From contig CALGAN010000087.1 of the NCBI GenBank assembly GCA_937951875.1, positions 1 through 11,377 of the forward strand: a stretch of DNA of 11,377 nucleotides. Direction: 5' to 3'. The position numbers and the translations under genes are program-made. Origin of the DNA: an uncultured Alkalilimnicola sp. GTDB lineage: Bacteria > Pseudomonadota > Gammaproteobacteria > Nitrococcales > AK92. Positions 1 through 6,015 of this stretch are shown here, one piece after another. The notes under the pieces are model-generated. The model had not been told where the DNA came from, searched no databases, and worked only from the letters and a program-made list of their open reading frames with translations. The number at the start of each line of letters is the position of its first letter. The stretch's first letter is position 1.

Positions 1-1247
1 GCCTTCATCAGGCCGATGTTGCCTTCCTGGATCAGGTCGAGGAACTGCAGGCCGCGGTTGGTGTACTTCTTGGCGATGGAGATCACCAGCCGCAGGTTGG
101 CCTCGACCATTTCCTTCTTGGCGCGGCGGGCCTTGGCCTCGCCGATCGACATCTTGCGGTTGATCTCTTTGATTTCGGTGATGGTCAGGCCGGTGCTGCG
201 CTCCAGCTGCGCCATGTGGCTCTGGATGGCGCGGATCTCATCGGCCAGCGCGGCCAGCTTGGCGGCGTAGGGCGCGCCGCTGTTGATCTGCTCCTCCAGC
301 CAGCCCGGATCGGTCTCGCGGCCCGGGAAGGTCTCGAGGAAGGTCTTGCGCGGCATTTCCGCCTTTTTCACGGCCGCGCGCATGATCTCGCGCTCGTGGG
401 AGCGGATGCCTTCCACGGCCTTGCGCAGGGTCTCGACCATGGTGTCGATGACCTTGGGCGTGAACTTGAAGGTCAGGAACAGCTTGCCCAGCTCTTCGCG
501 CACGGTGGCGATGCGGGTACGCTCGCCCTCGGCCAGCGCCGCTTCCATCTCCTCGTGCAACTCCTTCAGGCGCGCGAACAGCTCGGCGGCCATCACCGGA
601 TCGGGGCCGCTGTCGCCGGCATCGGCGCTGTCGCCGTCCTCGTCCTCCTCGTCCTCGTCGTCGTCGACCACGGGCGGCTCGGCGCCCAGCTCCAGCTCTT
701 CGGGCGGGATGTCGCCTTCGACCGGCACCGGATCGCTCAGGTCGCGGAAGCCGCTGACGATGTCGCCCAGGCGGACTTCGCCCGGTTCGACCTTGGCGTA
801 GAGGTCGAGCAGCAGGCGCGCCGATTCGGGGTAGGAGGAGACCGCGGTCAGCACCTGGTCGAGGCCTTCCTCGATGCGCTTGGCCAGCTCGATCTCGCCT
901 TCGCGGGTGAGCAGCTCGACCGTGCCCATTTCGCGCATGTACATGCGCACCGGGTCGGTGGTGCGGCCGAACTCGGAGTCGACCGCGGCCAGCGCGGCGG
1001 CGGCTTCCTCGGCCTCGTCGTCGTCGGCGGGAACGGCCGCTTCGCTCAGGAGCAGTGTGTCGGCATCCGGCGCCACCTCATGGACAGTGATGCCCATGTC
1101 GTTGATCATGCCGATGATGTCTTCGATCTGCTCGGGATCAACGATGTCATCGGGGAGGTGGTCGTTGACCTCGGCATAGGTCAGGAAGCCCTGCTCCTTA
1201 CCCTTGGCGATGAGCTCCTTGATCTGGGACTGATGATCTTGGGTCAT
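1..1247 (-). CDS. rpoD: RNA polymerase sigma-70 factor RpoD, N-terminal part (truncated by window edge)
   Basis: This is the housekeeping sigma factor, which directs RNA polymerase to promoters in the cytoplasm. The frame is open from ATG at 1247 to the window edge, giving 415 whole codons; regions 2.4, 3 and 4 lie outside. The first ~70 residues look like region 1.1 (KELIAKGKEQGFLTYAEVND). Region 1.2 follows from about residue 96 (DPVRMYMREMGTVELLTREG). A long non-conserved region includes a run of Asp/Glu at about residues 193-206. Region 2.1-2.2 is reached at the edge (NLRLVISIAKKYTNRGLQFL, then IQEGNIGLMKA). The start matches the family N-terminus, but I see no convincing Shine-Dalgarno within 20 bases upstream. 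It is the last gene of the rpsU-yqeY-dnaG-rpoD order, 79 bp after dnaG, and has its own likely promoter. Identity is essentially certain. Confidence 0.97.
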   Translation of the reverse strand, partial: MTQDHQSQIKELIAKGKEQGFLTYAEVNDHLPDDIVDPEQIEDIIGMINDMGITVHEVAPDADTLLLSEAAVPADDDEAEEAAAALAAVDSEFGRTTDPVRMYMREMGTVELLTREGEIELAKRIEEGLDQVLTAVSSYPESARLLLDLYAKVEPGEVRLGDIVSGFRDLSDPVPVEGDIPPEELELGAEPPVVDDDEDEEDEDGDSADAGDSGPDPVMAAELFARLKELHEEMEAALAEGERTRIATVREELGKLFLTFKFTPKVIDTMVETLRKAVEGIRSHEREIMRAAVKKAEMPRKTFLETFPGRETDPGWLEEQINSGAPYAAKLAALADEIRAIQSHMAQLERSTGLTITEIKEINRKMSIGEAKARRAKKEMVEANLRLVISIAKKYTNRGLQFLDLIQEGNIGLMK

Positions 1248-1296
1248 AAACTTGGGATACCGCTGCTACGGGTTGGTGGCGCAAGACGAACCGCGC

Positions 1297-1324
1297 ATTA
1301 TAACGGGGTTTTGCGACCGCACAA
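1297..1324 (-). promoter_or_regulatory. Predicted sigma-70 promoter for rpoD
   Basis: Read on the minus strand, TTGTGC (1319-1324), a 16-bp spacer and a perfect TATAAT (1297-1302) lie in the dnaG-rpoD gap. The -35 matches consensus only at TTG. Expected initiation near 1290 would give a leader of about 43 nt. In E. coli, rpoD also has internal promoters besides the operon promoter, so a dedicated promoter is plausible. No start-site data are available here. Confidence 0.6.
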
Positions 1325-1326
1325 TG

Positions 1327-3072
1327 TCAGGCCCTGTCAGGGCTTGGGCGCTTGCGGGCAAGCAGTTCCTGCCACTCGCGCAATTCGCTTTCCGACAGCA
1401 GTCCTTGCTGTAACCGTTCATCCAAGTATTGCAGGCGTTTTTGCTCGCGCAATCGACTCAGCCATTGCAACGTGTCGCGAAACTCCTGCTCGACGTCCCC
1501 GGGGGGGACCGTGTCCTCCTGTGCGACGAGCCTCCAAAGCAAAGCTTCATGTGGGTTGTCCTTGAGCCGCTCAAGGAGCGCCGCCGTTCCCAAATCGGGC
1601 GCGGCCTGCGCGGCTGCCAGCACGTCCAGGAACAGTGCCATGCCCGGTTCGTCCAGGCCGGCGAACTCGCTCGGCGGCGGTGCCAGGCGCGCCAGCGCCG
1701 GCTGCCGCAGCAACATGCCGATGGCCAGGCGCACACCGCGTCGCACCCCGGTCAGTGGGTTGCCGACCGGTTTTGGTGCGGGCTTGGGCGGCGGCGGTGC
1801 GACCAGGGTCGATTCCACCCGCCGCACGTCCACTTTGGTCAGCTCGGCCAGACGCTCCAGCATCATCTCGCGGAAAATGCTCGGCGGCAGTTTCCGCAAG
1901 CCCGGCGCGGCGCGCTCGGCCAGCCGCGCGCGGCCGTCGACGCTGGTCAGATCGACGCCGGTCATGAGCTGCTCGAAGAAAACCTCCGACAACGGCAGGG
2001 CCTGGCGCAGGCGCTCGCGGAAGGCCTCCGCGCCCTCCTGGCGCACCAGCGAATCCGGGTCCTCACCCTCCGGTAGAAACAAGAATCGTGCCTGACGCCC
2101 GTCGCGCATGGCCGGCAGCGTCGCCTCCAGCGCCTTGGCCGCCGCGGCCCGGCCGGCGCGGTCGCCGTCGAAGCAGAACACGACGTTGGGGCAGACCTGG
2201 AACAGCCGCTCGACCTGCACCGTGGAGGTGGCCGTTCCCAGGGTGGCGACCGCCTGGCGCAGTCCGTGCTGGGCCAGCGCGACCACGTCCATATAGCCTT
2301 CCACCACCACCAGCTCGCTCGGCCGCTGGCCCCCTTGCAGACATTCGTACAGGCCGTAAAGTTCCTTGCCCTTGTGAAATACCGGCGTTTCCGGGGAATT
2401 CAGATACTTGGGCTCGCCGCTGCCCAGCACCCGGCCGCCGAAGCCGATGACGCGGCCGCGCCGGTCGCGGATGGGGAAGATCACCCGCTCGCGGAAGCGG
2501 TCGTAGAGCCGCCCGTCCTCGGTCTTGCCGGCCAGGCCGGCCTTGAGCAGCAGAGCGGGGCGGTCGAGCGCTTTGATCAGCAGATCGCGGCCGGGCGGGG
2601 CGAAGCCCAGGCCGTATTCGGCGGCGATCTCGCCGCTGACGCCGCGGCCCTTGAGGTAGTCCACCGCCTGGCGGCGGGCCGGATGCTGGCGCAGCCAGCG
2701 CTGGTATTGGTCGGAGGCCTTGCTCAGGATGTCGTAGATGGGCGCCAGCTCGCGGGTAGCGTCGTCCTCGATCGACTTCGGCAGCTCCATGCCCACGTAG
2801 CGGGCGAGGTGCTCGACGGCGTCGCGGAACTCCATCCGGTCGTACTCCATGACGAACCGGATGGCGTTGCCGTGCGCGCCGCAGCCGAAGCAGTGATAGA
2901 ACTGCTTGCTGGGGCTGACCGTGAAGGAAGGTGTTTTTTCGTGATGGAACGGGCAGAGGGCCTGCAGGTTGCTGCCGGCCCGCTTGAGCTCGATGCGTTG
3001 GCCGACCACGTCGGCGATGTCTAGACGGTTGAGCAGCTCGTCGAGGAACTGCTCAGGGATGCGACCGGCCAT
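1327..3072 (-). CDS. dnaG: DNA primase DnaG
   Basis: Primase makes the short RNA primers used by DNA polymerase III and works with the DnaB helicase at the replication fork. The protein is 581 residues, the usual size. The N-terminal CHC2 zinc domain has ligands C40, H43, C61 and C64 (CPFHHEKTPSF and YHCFGCG), at the same positions I recall for E. coli DnaG. The catalytic core and TOPRIM domain follow, with the VVVEGYMDVVAL glutamate motif and the CFDGDRAG DxD motif. The C-terminal ~150 residues are alpha-helical in character, as expected of the DnaB-binding domain. The frame extends upstream to a TTG at 3087. I chose ATG 3072 because the family begins MAGRIP and a GGGG run sits about 9 bases before it. 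It lies 89 bp after yqeY and before rpoD in the macromolecular synthesis operon. Confidence 0.97.
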   Translation of the reverse strand: MAGRIPEQFLDELLNRLDIADVVGQRIELKRAGSNLQALCPFHHEKTPSFTVSPSKQFYHCFGCGAHGNAIRFVMEYDRMEFRDAVEHLARYVGMELPKSIEDDATRELAPIYDILSKASDQYQRWLRQHPARRQAVDYLKGRGVSGEIAAEYGLGFAPPGRDLLIKALDRPALLLKAGLAGKTEDGRLYDRFRERVIFPIRDRRGRVIGFGGRVLGSGEPKYLNSPETPVFHKGKELYGLYECLQGGQRPSELVVVEGYMDVVALAQHGLRQAVATLGTATSTVQVERLFQVCPNVVFCFDGDRAGRAAAAKALEATLPAMRDGRQARFLFLPEGEDPDSLVRQEGAEAFRERLRQALPLSEVFFEQLMTGVDLTSVDGRARLAERAAPGLRKLPPSIFREMMLERLAELTKVDVRRVESTLVAPPPPKPAPKPVGNPLTGVRRGVRLAIGMLLRQPALARLAPPPSEFAGLDEPGMALFLDVLAAAQAAPDLGTAALLERLKDNPHEALLWRLVAQEDTVPPGDVEQEFRDTLQWLSRLREQKRLQYLDERLQQGLLSESELREWQELLARKRPSPDRA

Positions 3073-3118
3073 GCGGGAATACCCCAACGTCGGCGCACGA
3101 GCACCGAAAGTATCAAGG

Positions 3119-3136
3119 TTAGCCCACGCCGGCTAA
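3119..3136 (-). repeat. Small hairpin in yqeY-dnaG gap
   Basis: TTAGCC (3131-3136 as read on the minus strand) and GGCTAA (3119-3124) form a perfect 6-bp inverted repeat around a 6-base loop in the 89-bp gap between yqeY and dnaG. No T-run follows, so it is not a standard intrinsic terminator. E. coli has a terminator and an RNA processing site in this operon that lower primase output. This hairpin could play a comparable role, but that is inference. Confidence 0.3.
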
Positions 3137-3154
3137 GCGGCATGTGACGCGATT

Positions 3155-3168
3155 CAGCTGATCAGCTG
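3155..3168. repeat. 14-bp perfect palindrome at the yqeY stop codon
   Basis: CAGCTGATCAGCTG reads the same on both strands and contains the yqeY stop codon (3162-3164). As RNA it could form a 5-bp stem with a GAUC tetraloop. It might be a 3'-end stabilising hairpin, a protein site, or chance. Confidence 0.3.
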
Positions 3169-3614
3169 GCGCTCAGACGCTCTTTCACGCGCGCGCTTAC
3201 CACCGCGACATCGGCCCGGCCCTGCACCTGCGGACGGATGATCCCCATCACCTTGCCCATGTCCTTGACGCTGGTGGCGCCGGCTTGGGCGATGGCGTCA
3301 TCGATCAACCGGTCGATCTCCGCGTCCGACAGCGGCTGCGGCAGGAACTCTTCGATGATGGCGATCTCGGCCTTTTCCTGGTCGACGAGATCGGTTCGAT
3401 TGGCCTGCTCGTACTGGGCGATCGATTCGCGCCGCTGCTTGATCATCTTGCTGAGCGTAGCGATGATGTCGTCATCGCTGAGCTCGCGGCGCTCATCCAC
3501 TTCCCGCTGCTTGATGGCGGCGGTGACCAGGCGCAGCGTGCCGAGACGAGGTTTGTCACCGGCACGCATGGCGGCCTTGACGGCCTCGGTGATGCGGTTT
3601 TTGAGCTCGCTCAT
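3162..3614 (-). CDS. yqeY: GatB/YqeY domain protein
   Basis: This is a stand-alone YqeY-family protein of 150 residues. The family resembles the C-terminal tRNA-binding tail of the GatB amidotransferase subunit, but its cellular role is not firmly known. Family features visible are the N-terminal helix (LKNRITEAVKAAMRAGDK), the TLRLVTAAIKQREVDERREL segment, IIEEFLPQPLSDAEID in the middle, and VKDMGKVMGIIRPQVQGRAD followed by a final VKERLSAS. A GTG at 3617 is directly followed by ATG at 3614. I prefer ATG because AGAGGG ends 7 bases before it. It lies 13 bp after rpsU and before dnaG, so it is most likely co-transcribed with both. E. coli lacks a gene at this place in its rpsU-dnaG-rpoD operon. 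Confidence 0.93.
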   Translation of the reverse strand: MSELKNRITEAVKAAMRAGDKPRLGTLRLVTAAIKQREVDERRELSDDDIIATLSKMIKQRRESIAQYEQANRTDLVDQEKAEIAIIEEFLPQPLSDAEIDRLIDDAIAQAGATSVKDMGKVMGIIRPQVQGRADVAVVSARVKERLSAS

Positions 3615-3630
3615 CACCAGGCCCTCTGGA

Positions 3631-3846
3631 TTAGTACAGACGGGTGCGACGAGCCTGCTCGCGGGAGAGCCGCTTCATGTGCCGCTTGATTGCCGCAGCC
3701 GCCTTGCGCTTCCGCTCCTGAGTGGGCTTTTCGTAGAACTCCCGGCGGCGGATCTCCGACAGGATGCCAGCCTTTTCGCAGGAACGCTTGAAGCGACGCA
3801 GCGCCACCTCAAACGGCTCGTTCTCCCGAACCTTTACGATGGGCAT
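3631..3846 (-). CDS. rpsU: 30S ribosomal protein S21
   Basis: S21 is a small basic protein of the 30S subunit that lies near the 3' end of 16S rRNA and helps initiation on natural mRNAs. The product is 71 residues, the same length as in E. coli, beginning MPIVKVRENEPFEVALRRFK and ending in the basic tail KRHMKRLSREQARRTRLY. The start is ATG at 3846, preceded by a strong AGGAAGGTG Shine-Dalgarno about 9-11 bases away. It is the first gene of the macromolecular synthesis operon, followed after 13 bp by yqeY. A sigma-70-type promoter (3904-3932) and an inverted repeat lie upstream. Confidence 0.97.
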   Translation of the reverse strand: MPIVKVRENEPFEVALRRFKRSCEKAGILSEIRRREFYEKPTQERKRKAAAAIKRHMKRLSREQARRTRLY

Positions 3847-3879
3847 GTAAAATCACACCTTCCTATCTAGTTGATCGTT

Positions 3880-3897
3880 AAAAACCCCAGGGTGGGG
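3880..3897 (-). other. GC hairpin plus U-tract in the rpsU leader
   Basis: On the minus strand CCCCA (3893-3897), loop CCC and TGGGG (3885-3889) form a 5-bp stem followed directly by TTTTT (3880-3884). This has the shape of a short intrinsic terminator. The predicted transcription start falls at about 3897, however, so in the rpsU mRNA it would be a 5'-terminal stem-loop. It could instead stop antisense read-in coming from the tsaD region. Function is unproven. Confidence 0.4.
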
Positions 3898-3918
3898 CGC
3901 AACATTCTAAGCCCCACC
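3891..3918. repeat. 8-bp inverted repeat bracketing the rpsU -10 box
   Basis: GGTGGGGC (3891-3898) and GCCCCACC (3911-3918) are perfect reverse complements separated by 12 bases, and the predicted rpsU -10 hexamer (3904-3909) lies in that space. One arm is in the promoter spacer and the other at the predicted start site. This geometry would suit a repressor operator. No regulator can be named from the sequence. Confidence 0.45.
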
Positions 3919-3932
3919 GCCGACAAATGCAA
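3904..3932 (-). promoter_or_regulatory. Predicted sigma-70 promoter of the rpsU-yqeY-dnaG-rpoD operon
   Basis: On the minus strand, TTGCAT (3927-3932), an ideal 17-bp spacer and TAGAAT (3904-3909, five of six consensus bases) precede rpsU. The predicted start near 3897 gives a leader of about 50 nt ending in a strong ribosome binding site. It is the best promoter-like match in the rpsU-tsaD intergenic region. I found no equally good plus-strand promoter for tsaD there. Confidence 0.65.
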
Positions 3933-3946
3933 AAGCGCGCTGAATC

Positions 3947-4960
3947 ATGCATGTACTAGGCATAGAGACCTCCTGTGACGAAACCGGCGTCGCCGTCTAC
4001 GGCGAGCCCGGCGGGCTGCTGGCGCACCGCGTCTACAGCCAGATCGCTCTGCACGCGCAGTACGGCGGCGTGGTGCCGGAGCTGGCTTCGCGCGACCACG
4101 TGCGCAAGCTCCTGCCGCTGATCAGGGAGGTGTTGGCCGATGCCGGCCTGGACAAGCGCCAGCTCTCGGGTATCGCCTATACCAAGGGGCCCGGCCTGGT
4201 CGGCGCGCTGCTGGTGGGCGCGTCGGTGGCGCGCAGCCTGGCCTGGGCGCTGGGCGTGCCGGCGGTGGGCGTGCACCACATGGAGGCGCATCTGCTGGCG
4301 CCCATGCTGGAGGATCCGGCGCCGGAGTTCCCGTTCCTGGCGCTGCTGGTGTCGGGCGGCCACACCATGCTGGTGCAGGTGGCCGGGGTCGGACGCTATC
4401 TGGTGCTGGGTGAGTCGATCGACGACGCCGCCGGCGAGGCTTTCGATAAGACCGCCAAGCTGCTGGAGCTGCCGTATCCGGGCGGGCCGGCGCTGGAGGC
4501 GCTGGCGCGGCAGGGCGATCCGAGCCGGTTCCGCTTCCCGCGCCCCATGACCGATCGGCCGGGGCTGGATTTCAGCTTCTCCGGCCTGAAGACCTTCGCG
4601 CTCAACACGGTCCAGGCCCACGGCCAGGAGGCGCGCGCCGACGTCGCGCGTGCCTTCCAGGACGCCGTGGTCGACACCCTGGCGATCAAGTGCCGGCGCG
4701 CCCTGGAGCAGACCGGCGTGAAGCGGTTGGTGATCGCCGGCGGCGTGGGGGCCAACGGCGCGCTGCGCCAGCAGCTCAAGGAGCTGGGCGAACGGCTCGG
4801 GGTGCAGGTGTACTATCCGCGTCCGGCGCTGTGCACGGACAACGGCGCCATGGTGGCTTACGCCGGCTTCTGCCGCTTCAAGGCCGGCGAGCGCGAGCCG
4901 TTGGCGTTCTCGGCGACGGCGCGTTGGGGGCTGGAGCAGTTGCGGCCGCCGGCGCAGTAG
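3947..4960 (+). CDS. tsaD: tRNA N6-adenosine threonylcarbamoyltransferase TsaD
   Basis: TsaD transfers the threonylcarbamoyl group to A37 of tRNAs that read ANN codons, making t6A with TsaB, TsaE and TsaC in the cytoplasm. The product is 337 residues, normal for the family. It begins MHVLGIETSCDETGVAVY, the usual ASKHA-fold start. The metal-binding HxxxH is at H111 and H115 (HMEAH). SGGHT, the DFSFSGLKT segment, the GGVGAN loop and DNGAMVAYAG near the C-terminus are also present. The ATG matches the family start, although no good Shine-Dalgarno precedes it. It is divergent from rpsU, a common arrangement in proteobacteria, and converges on plsY with an 8-bp gap. Confidence 0.97.
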   Translation: MHVLGIETSCDETGVAVYGEPGGLLAHRVYSQIALHAQYGGVVPELASRDHVRKLLPLIREVLADAGLDKRQLSGIAYTKGPGLVGALLVGASVARSLAWALGVPAVGVHHMEAHLLAPMLEDPAPEFPFLALLVSGGHTMLVQVAGVGRYLVLGESIDDAAGEAFDKTAKLLELPYPGGPALEALARQGDPSRFRFPRPMTDRPGLDFSFSGLKTFALNTVQAHGQEARADVARAFQDAVVDTLAIKCRRALEQTGVKRLVIAGGVGANGALRQQLKELGERLGVQVYYPRPALCTDNGAMVAYAGFCRFKAGEREPLAFSATARWGLEQLRPPAQ

Positions 4961-4968
4961 GCGCCGGC
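4948..4968. other. Perfect GC hairpin between convergent tsaD and plsY, stop codon in loop
   Basis: GCCGGCGC (4948-4955), loop AGTAG (4956-4960) and GCGCCGGC (4961-4968) form an unbroken 8-bp G+C stem. The last three loop bases are the tsaD stop, and the right arm ends immediately before the plsY stop. No T-run follows on either strand, so it does not fit a classical intrinsic terminator. It may be a bidirectional transcript-end hairpin that acts as a barrier or protects 3' ends. Confidence 0.5.
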
Positions 4969-5565
4969 TCAGGCTTTCCTCTCGCCGATACGGCTTTCCG
5001 TGCCCGCGAGCAGGTTGCGGATATTGCTGCGATGGCGCCAGTAGGTGATTGCGGTCAAGATGACCATGGTCACGGTGTACCACCATTGCCCGGTGGTGAA
5101 CCAGACGAACAGGGGCGCCAGCAGGAAAGCCGTCAACGCGGCGAGCGAGGAAATCTTGGACAGCTTGGCCACCAGCAGCCAGGTGATCGCCGTCAGCAGG
5201 CAAGCCAGCCATGACCAGCCGAGCAGCACGCCGAAGCCGGTGGCGATGCCCTTGCCGCCCTTGAAGCCGAAGAACACCGGGTACAGGTGGCCGAGGAAGG
5301 CAGCGGCACCGATCAGTGCCAGCGTTTCCGGCCCGGCGCCGAGCAGACGCCCGGCTAGAATCGGAATCGTGCCCTTGAGGAGGTCGCCCACCAGGGTGAT
5401 CGCCGCAGCCTTCTTGCCGCCGACCCGCAGCACGTTGGTGGCGCCCGGATTGCCCGAGCCCTCGCTGCGCGGATCGGGCAGCCCCATCAGCCGGCAGACG
5501 ATGATGGCCGAAGAGATCGAGCCGAACAAATAGCCGGCGAGCACAAGCAGAATGTCGGTGAGCAT
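4969..5565 (-). CDS. plsY: Glycerol-3-phosphate acyltransferase PlsY
   Basis: PlsY is an inner-membrane enzyme that transfers the acyl group of acyl-phosphate to sn-glycerol 3-phosphate, giving lysophosphatidic acid, the first step of phospholipid synthesis with PlsX. The 198-residue protein shows about five hydrophobic segments. Its conserved cytoplasmic motifs are SGNPGATNVLR, the KGTIPILAG stretch and GHLYPVFFGFKGGKGIATG. The frame extends to a TTG at 5601. I chose ATG 5565 because the protein then begins MLTDILLVLAGYLFGS, as usual for the family, and because the longer version would run into the likely -35 box. No Shine-Dalgarno is visible before 5565; see the near-leaderless promoter. 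It converges on tsaD and diverges from folB. Confidence 0.95.
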   Translation of the reverse strand: MLTDILLVLAGYLFGSISSAIIVCRLMGLPDPRSEGSGNPGATNVLRVGGKKAAAITLVGDLLKGTIPILAGRLLGAGPETLALIGAAAFLGHLYPVFFGFKGGKGIATGFGVLLGWSWLACLLTAITWLLVAKLSKISSLAALTAFLLAPLFVWFTTGQWWYTVTMVILTAITYWRHRSNIRNLLAGTESRIGERKA

Positions 5566-5572
5566 GGGCGCT

Positions 5573-5601
5573 ATTGGAATGTGTCCACCAGCGCCGGTCA
5601 A
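5573..5601 (-). promoter_or_regulatory. Predicted plsY promoter, near-leaderless
   Basis: On the minus strand TTGACC (5596-5601, five of six consensus bases), a 17-bp spacer and TCCAAT (5573-5578, four of six) lead up to the plsY ATG at 5565. Only 7 bases separate the -10 from the start codon, so initiation would occur at or one base before the A of ATG. This fits the absence of a ribosome binding site. Confidence 0.45.
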
Positions 5602-5612
5602 GTGGTCGCCTT

Positions 5613-5621
5613 TGGTATAGT
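5613..5621 (+). promoter_or_regulatory. Predicted extended -10 promoter for folB
   Basis: TGGTATAGT reads as an extended -10 element (TG at 5613-5614, then TATAGT at 5616-5621). There is no good -35 at 16-18 bp, which extended -10 promoters can tolerate. Initiation near 5628 gives a short leader of about 19 nt containing AGGAG (5637-5641), 5 bases before the folB ATG. It lies back to back with the plsY promoter. Confidence 0.5.
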
Positions 5622-5646
5622 GAGCGCCTTTCTGGCAGGAGCCTCT

Positions 5647-6009
5647 ATGGATATCGTTTTCCTCCGCGACCTCCGGGTGGACACCGTGATCGGGGTCTAT
5701 GATTGGGAGCGGCGGATTCGTCAGACGGTGAGCGTGGATCTGGAGGTGGCGACCGACGTGAGCCGCGCCGCGGCCGACGACGCCATCGAAGCCGCCGTGG
5801 ATTACAAAGCGCTAGCCGACCGAGTGCGCGGTTTCATCGCGCAGAGCGAGTTTCGGCTGGTGGAGACGCTGGCGGAGCGCACCGCGGCGATGATCCTCGC
5901 CGAGTTCGGCGTGCCTTGGCTGCGCTTGTCGCTGACCAAGCCGGGCGCCCTGCCCGATTGCCGGGGCGTCGGCGTGACCATCGAGCGCGGCAGCCGACGC
6001 GAGCGGTGA
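5647..6009 (+). CDS. folB: Dihydroneopterin aldolase FolB
   Basis: FolB cleaves 7,8-dihydroneopterin to 6-hydroxymethyl-7,8-dihydropterin and glycolaldehyde in folate synthesis. The product is 120 residues, typical. Visible family features are IGVYDWERRI near the N-terminus with E21, VDYKALADRV, the pterin-binding glutamate E73 in LVETLAE, and the catalytic lysine K98 in TKPGALP. The frame is open back to 5581, but the ATG at 5647 has AGGAG 5 bases upstream and gives the family N-terminus MDIVFLRDL. The next gene starts 26 bp downstream, so folB probably heads a short operon with the methyltransferase and the cyclase. I see no folK in the window. Confidence 0.94.
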   Translation: MDIVFLRDLRVDTVIGVYDWERRIRQTVSVDLEVATDVSRAAADDAIEAAVDYKALADRVRGFIAQSEFRLVETLAERTAAMILAEFGVPWLRLSLTKPGALPDCRGVGVTIERGSRRER

Positions 6010-6015
6010 GGGGGG

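Noticed and set aside
1332..1344. GCCCT/AGGGC hairpin at the 3' end of dnaG
   Set aside because: Only 5 bp with no T-run, inside coding sequence; too weak to call a terminator.
216..1565. Long plus-strand open frame (449 codons) opposite rpoD and the dnaG end
   Set aside because: Antisense shadow of a clear rpoD; low-complexity Leu/Gly/Ala/Arg composition typical of reversed high-GC codons, and it runs across an intergenic region and two genes.
3073..3087. Upstream TTG start for dnaG
   Set aside because: Family proteins begin MAGRIP at 3072, and the GGGG run is suitably spaced for that ATG.
3618..3630. Search for an E. coli-like terminator directly after rpsU
   Set aside because: The 13-bp rpsU-yqeY gap holds only the yqeY ribosome binding site; no stem or T-run fits there.
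3956..5212. Long minus-strand open frame (418 codons) opposite tsaD
   Set aside because: Spans tsaD and the end of plsY, His/Arg/Gln-rich with no recognisable domain; explained by codon bias of tsaD.
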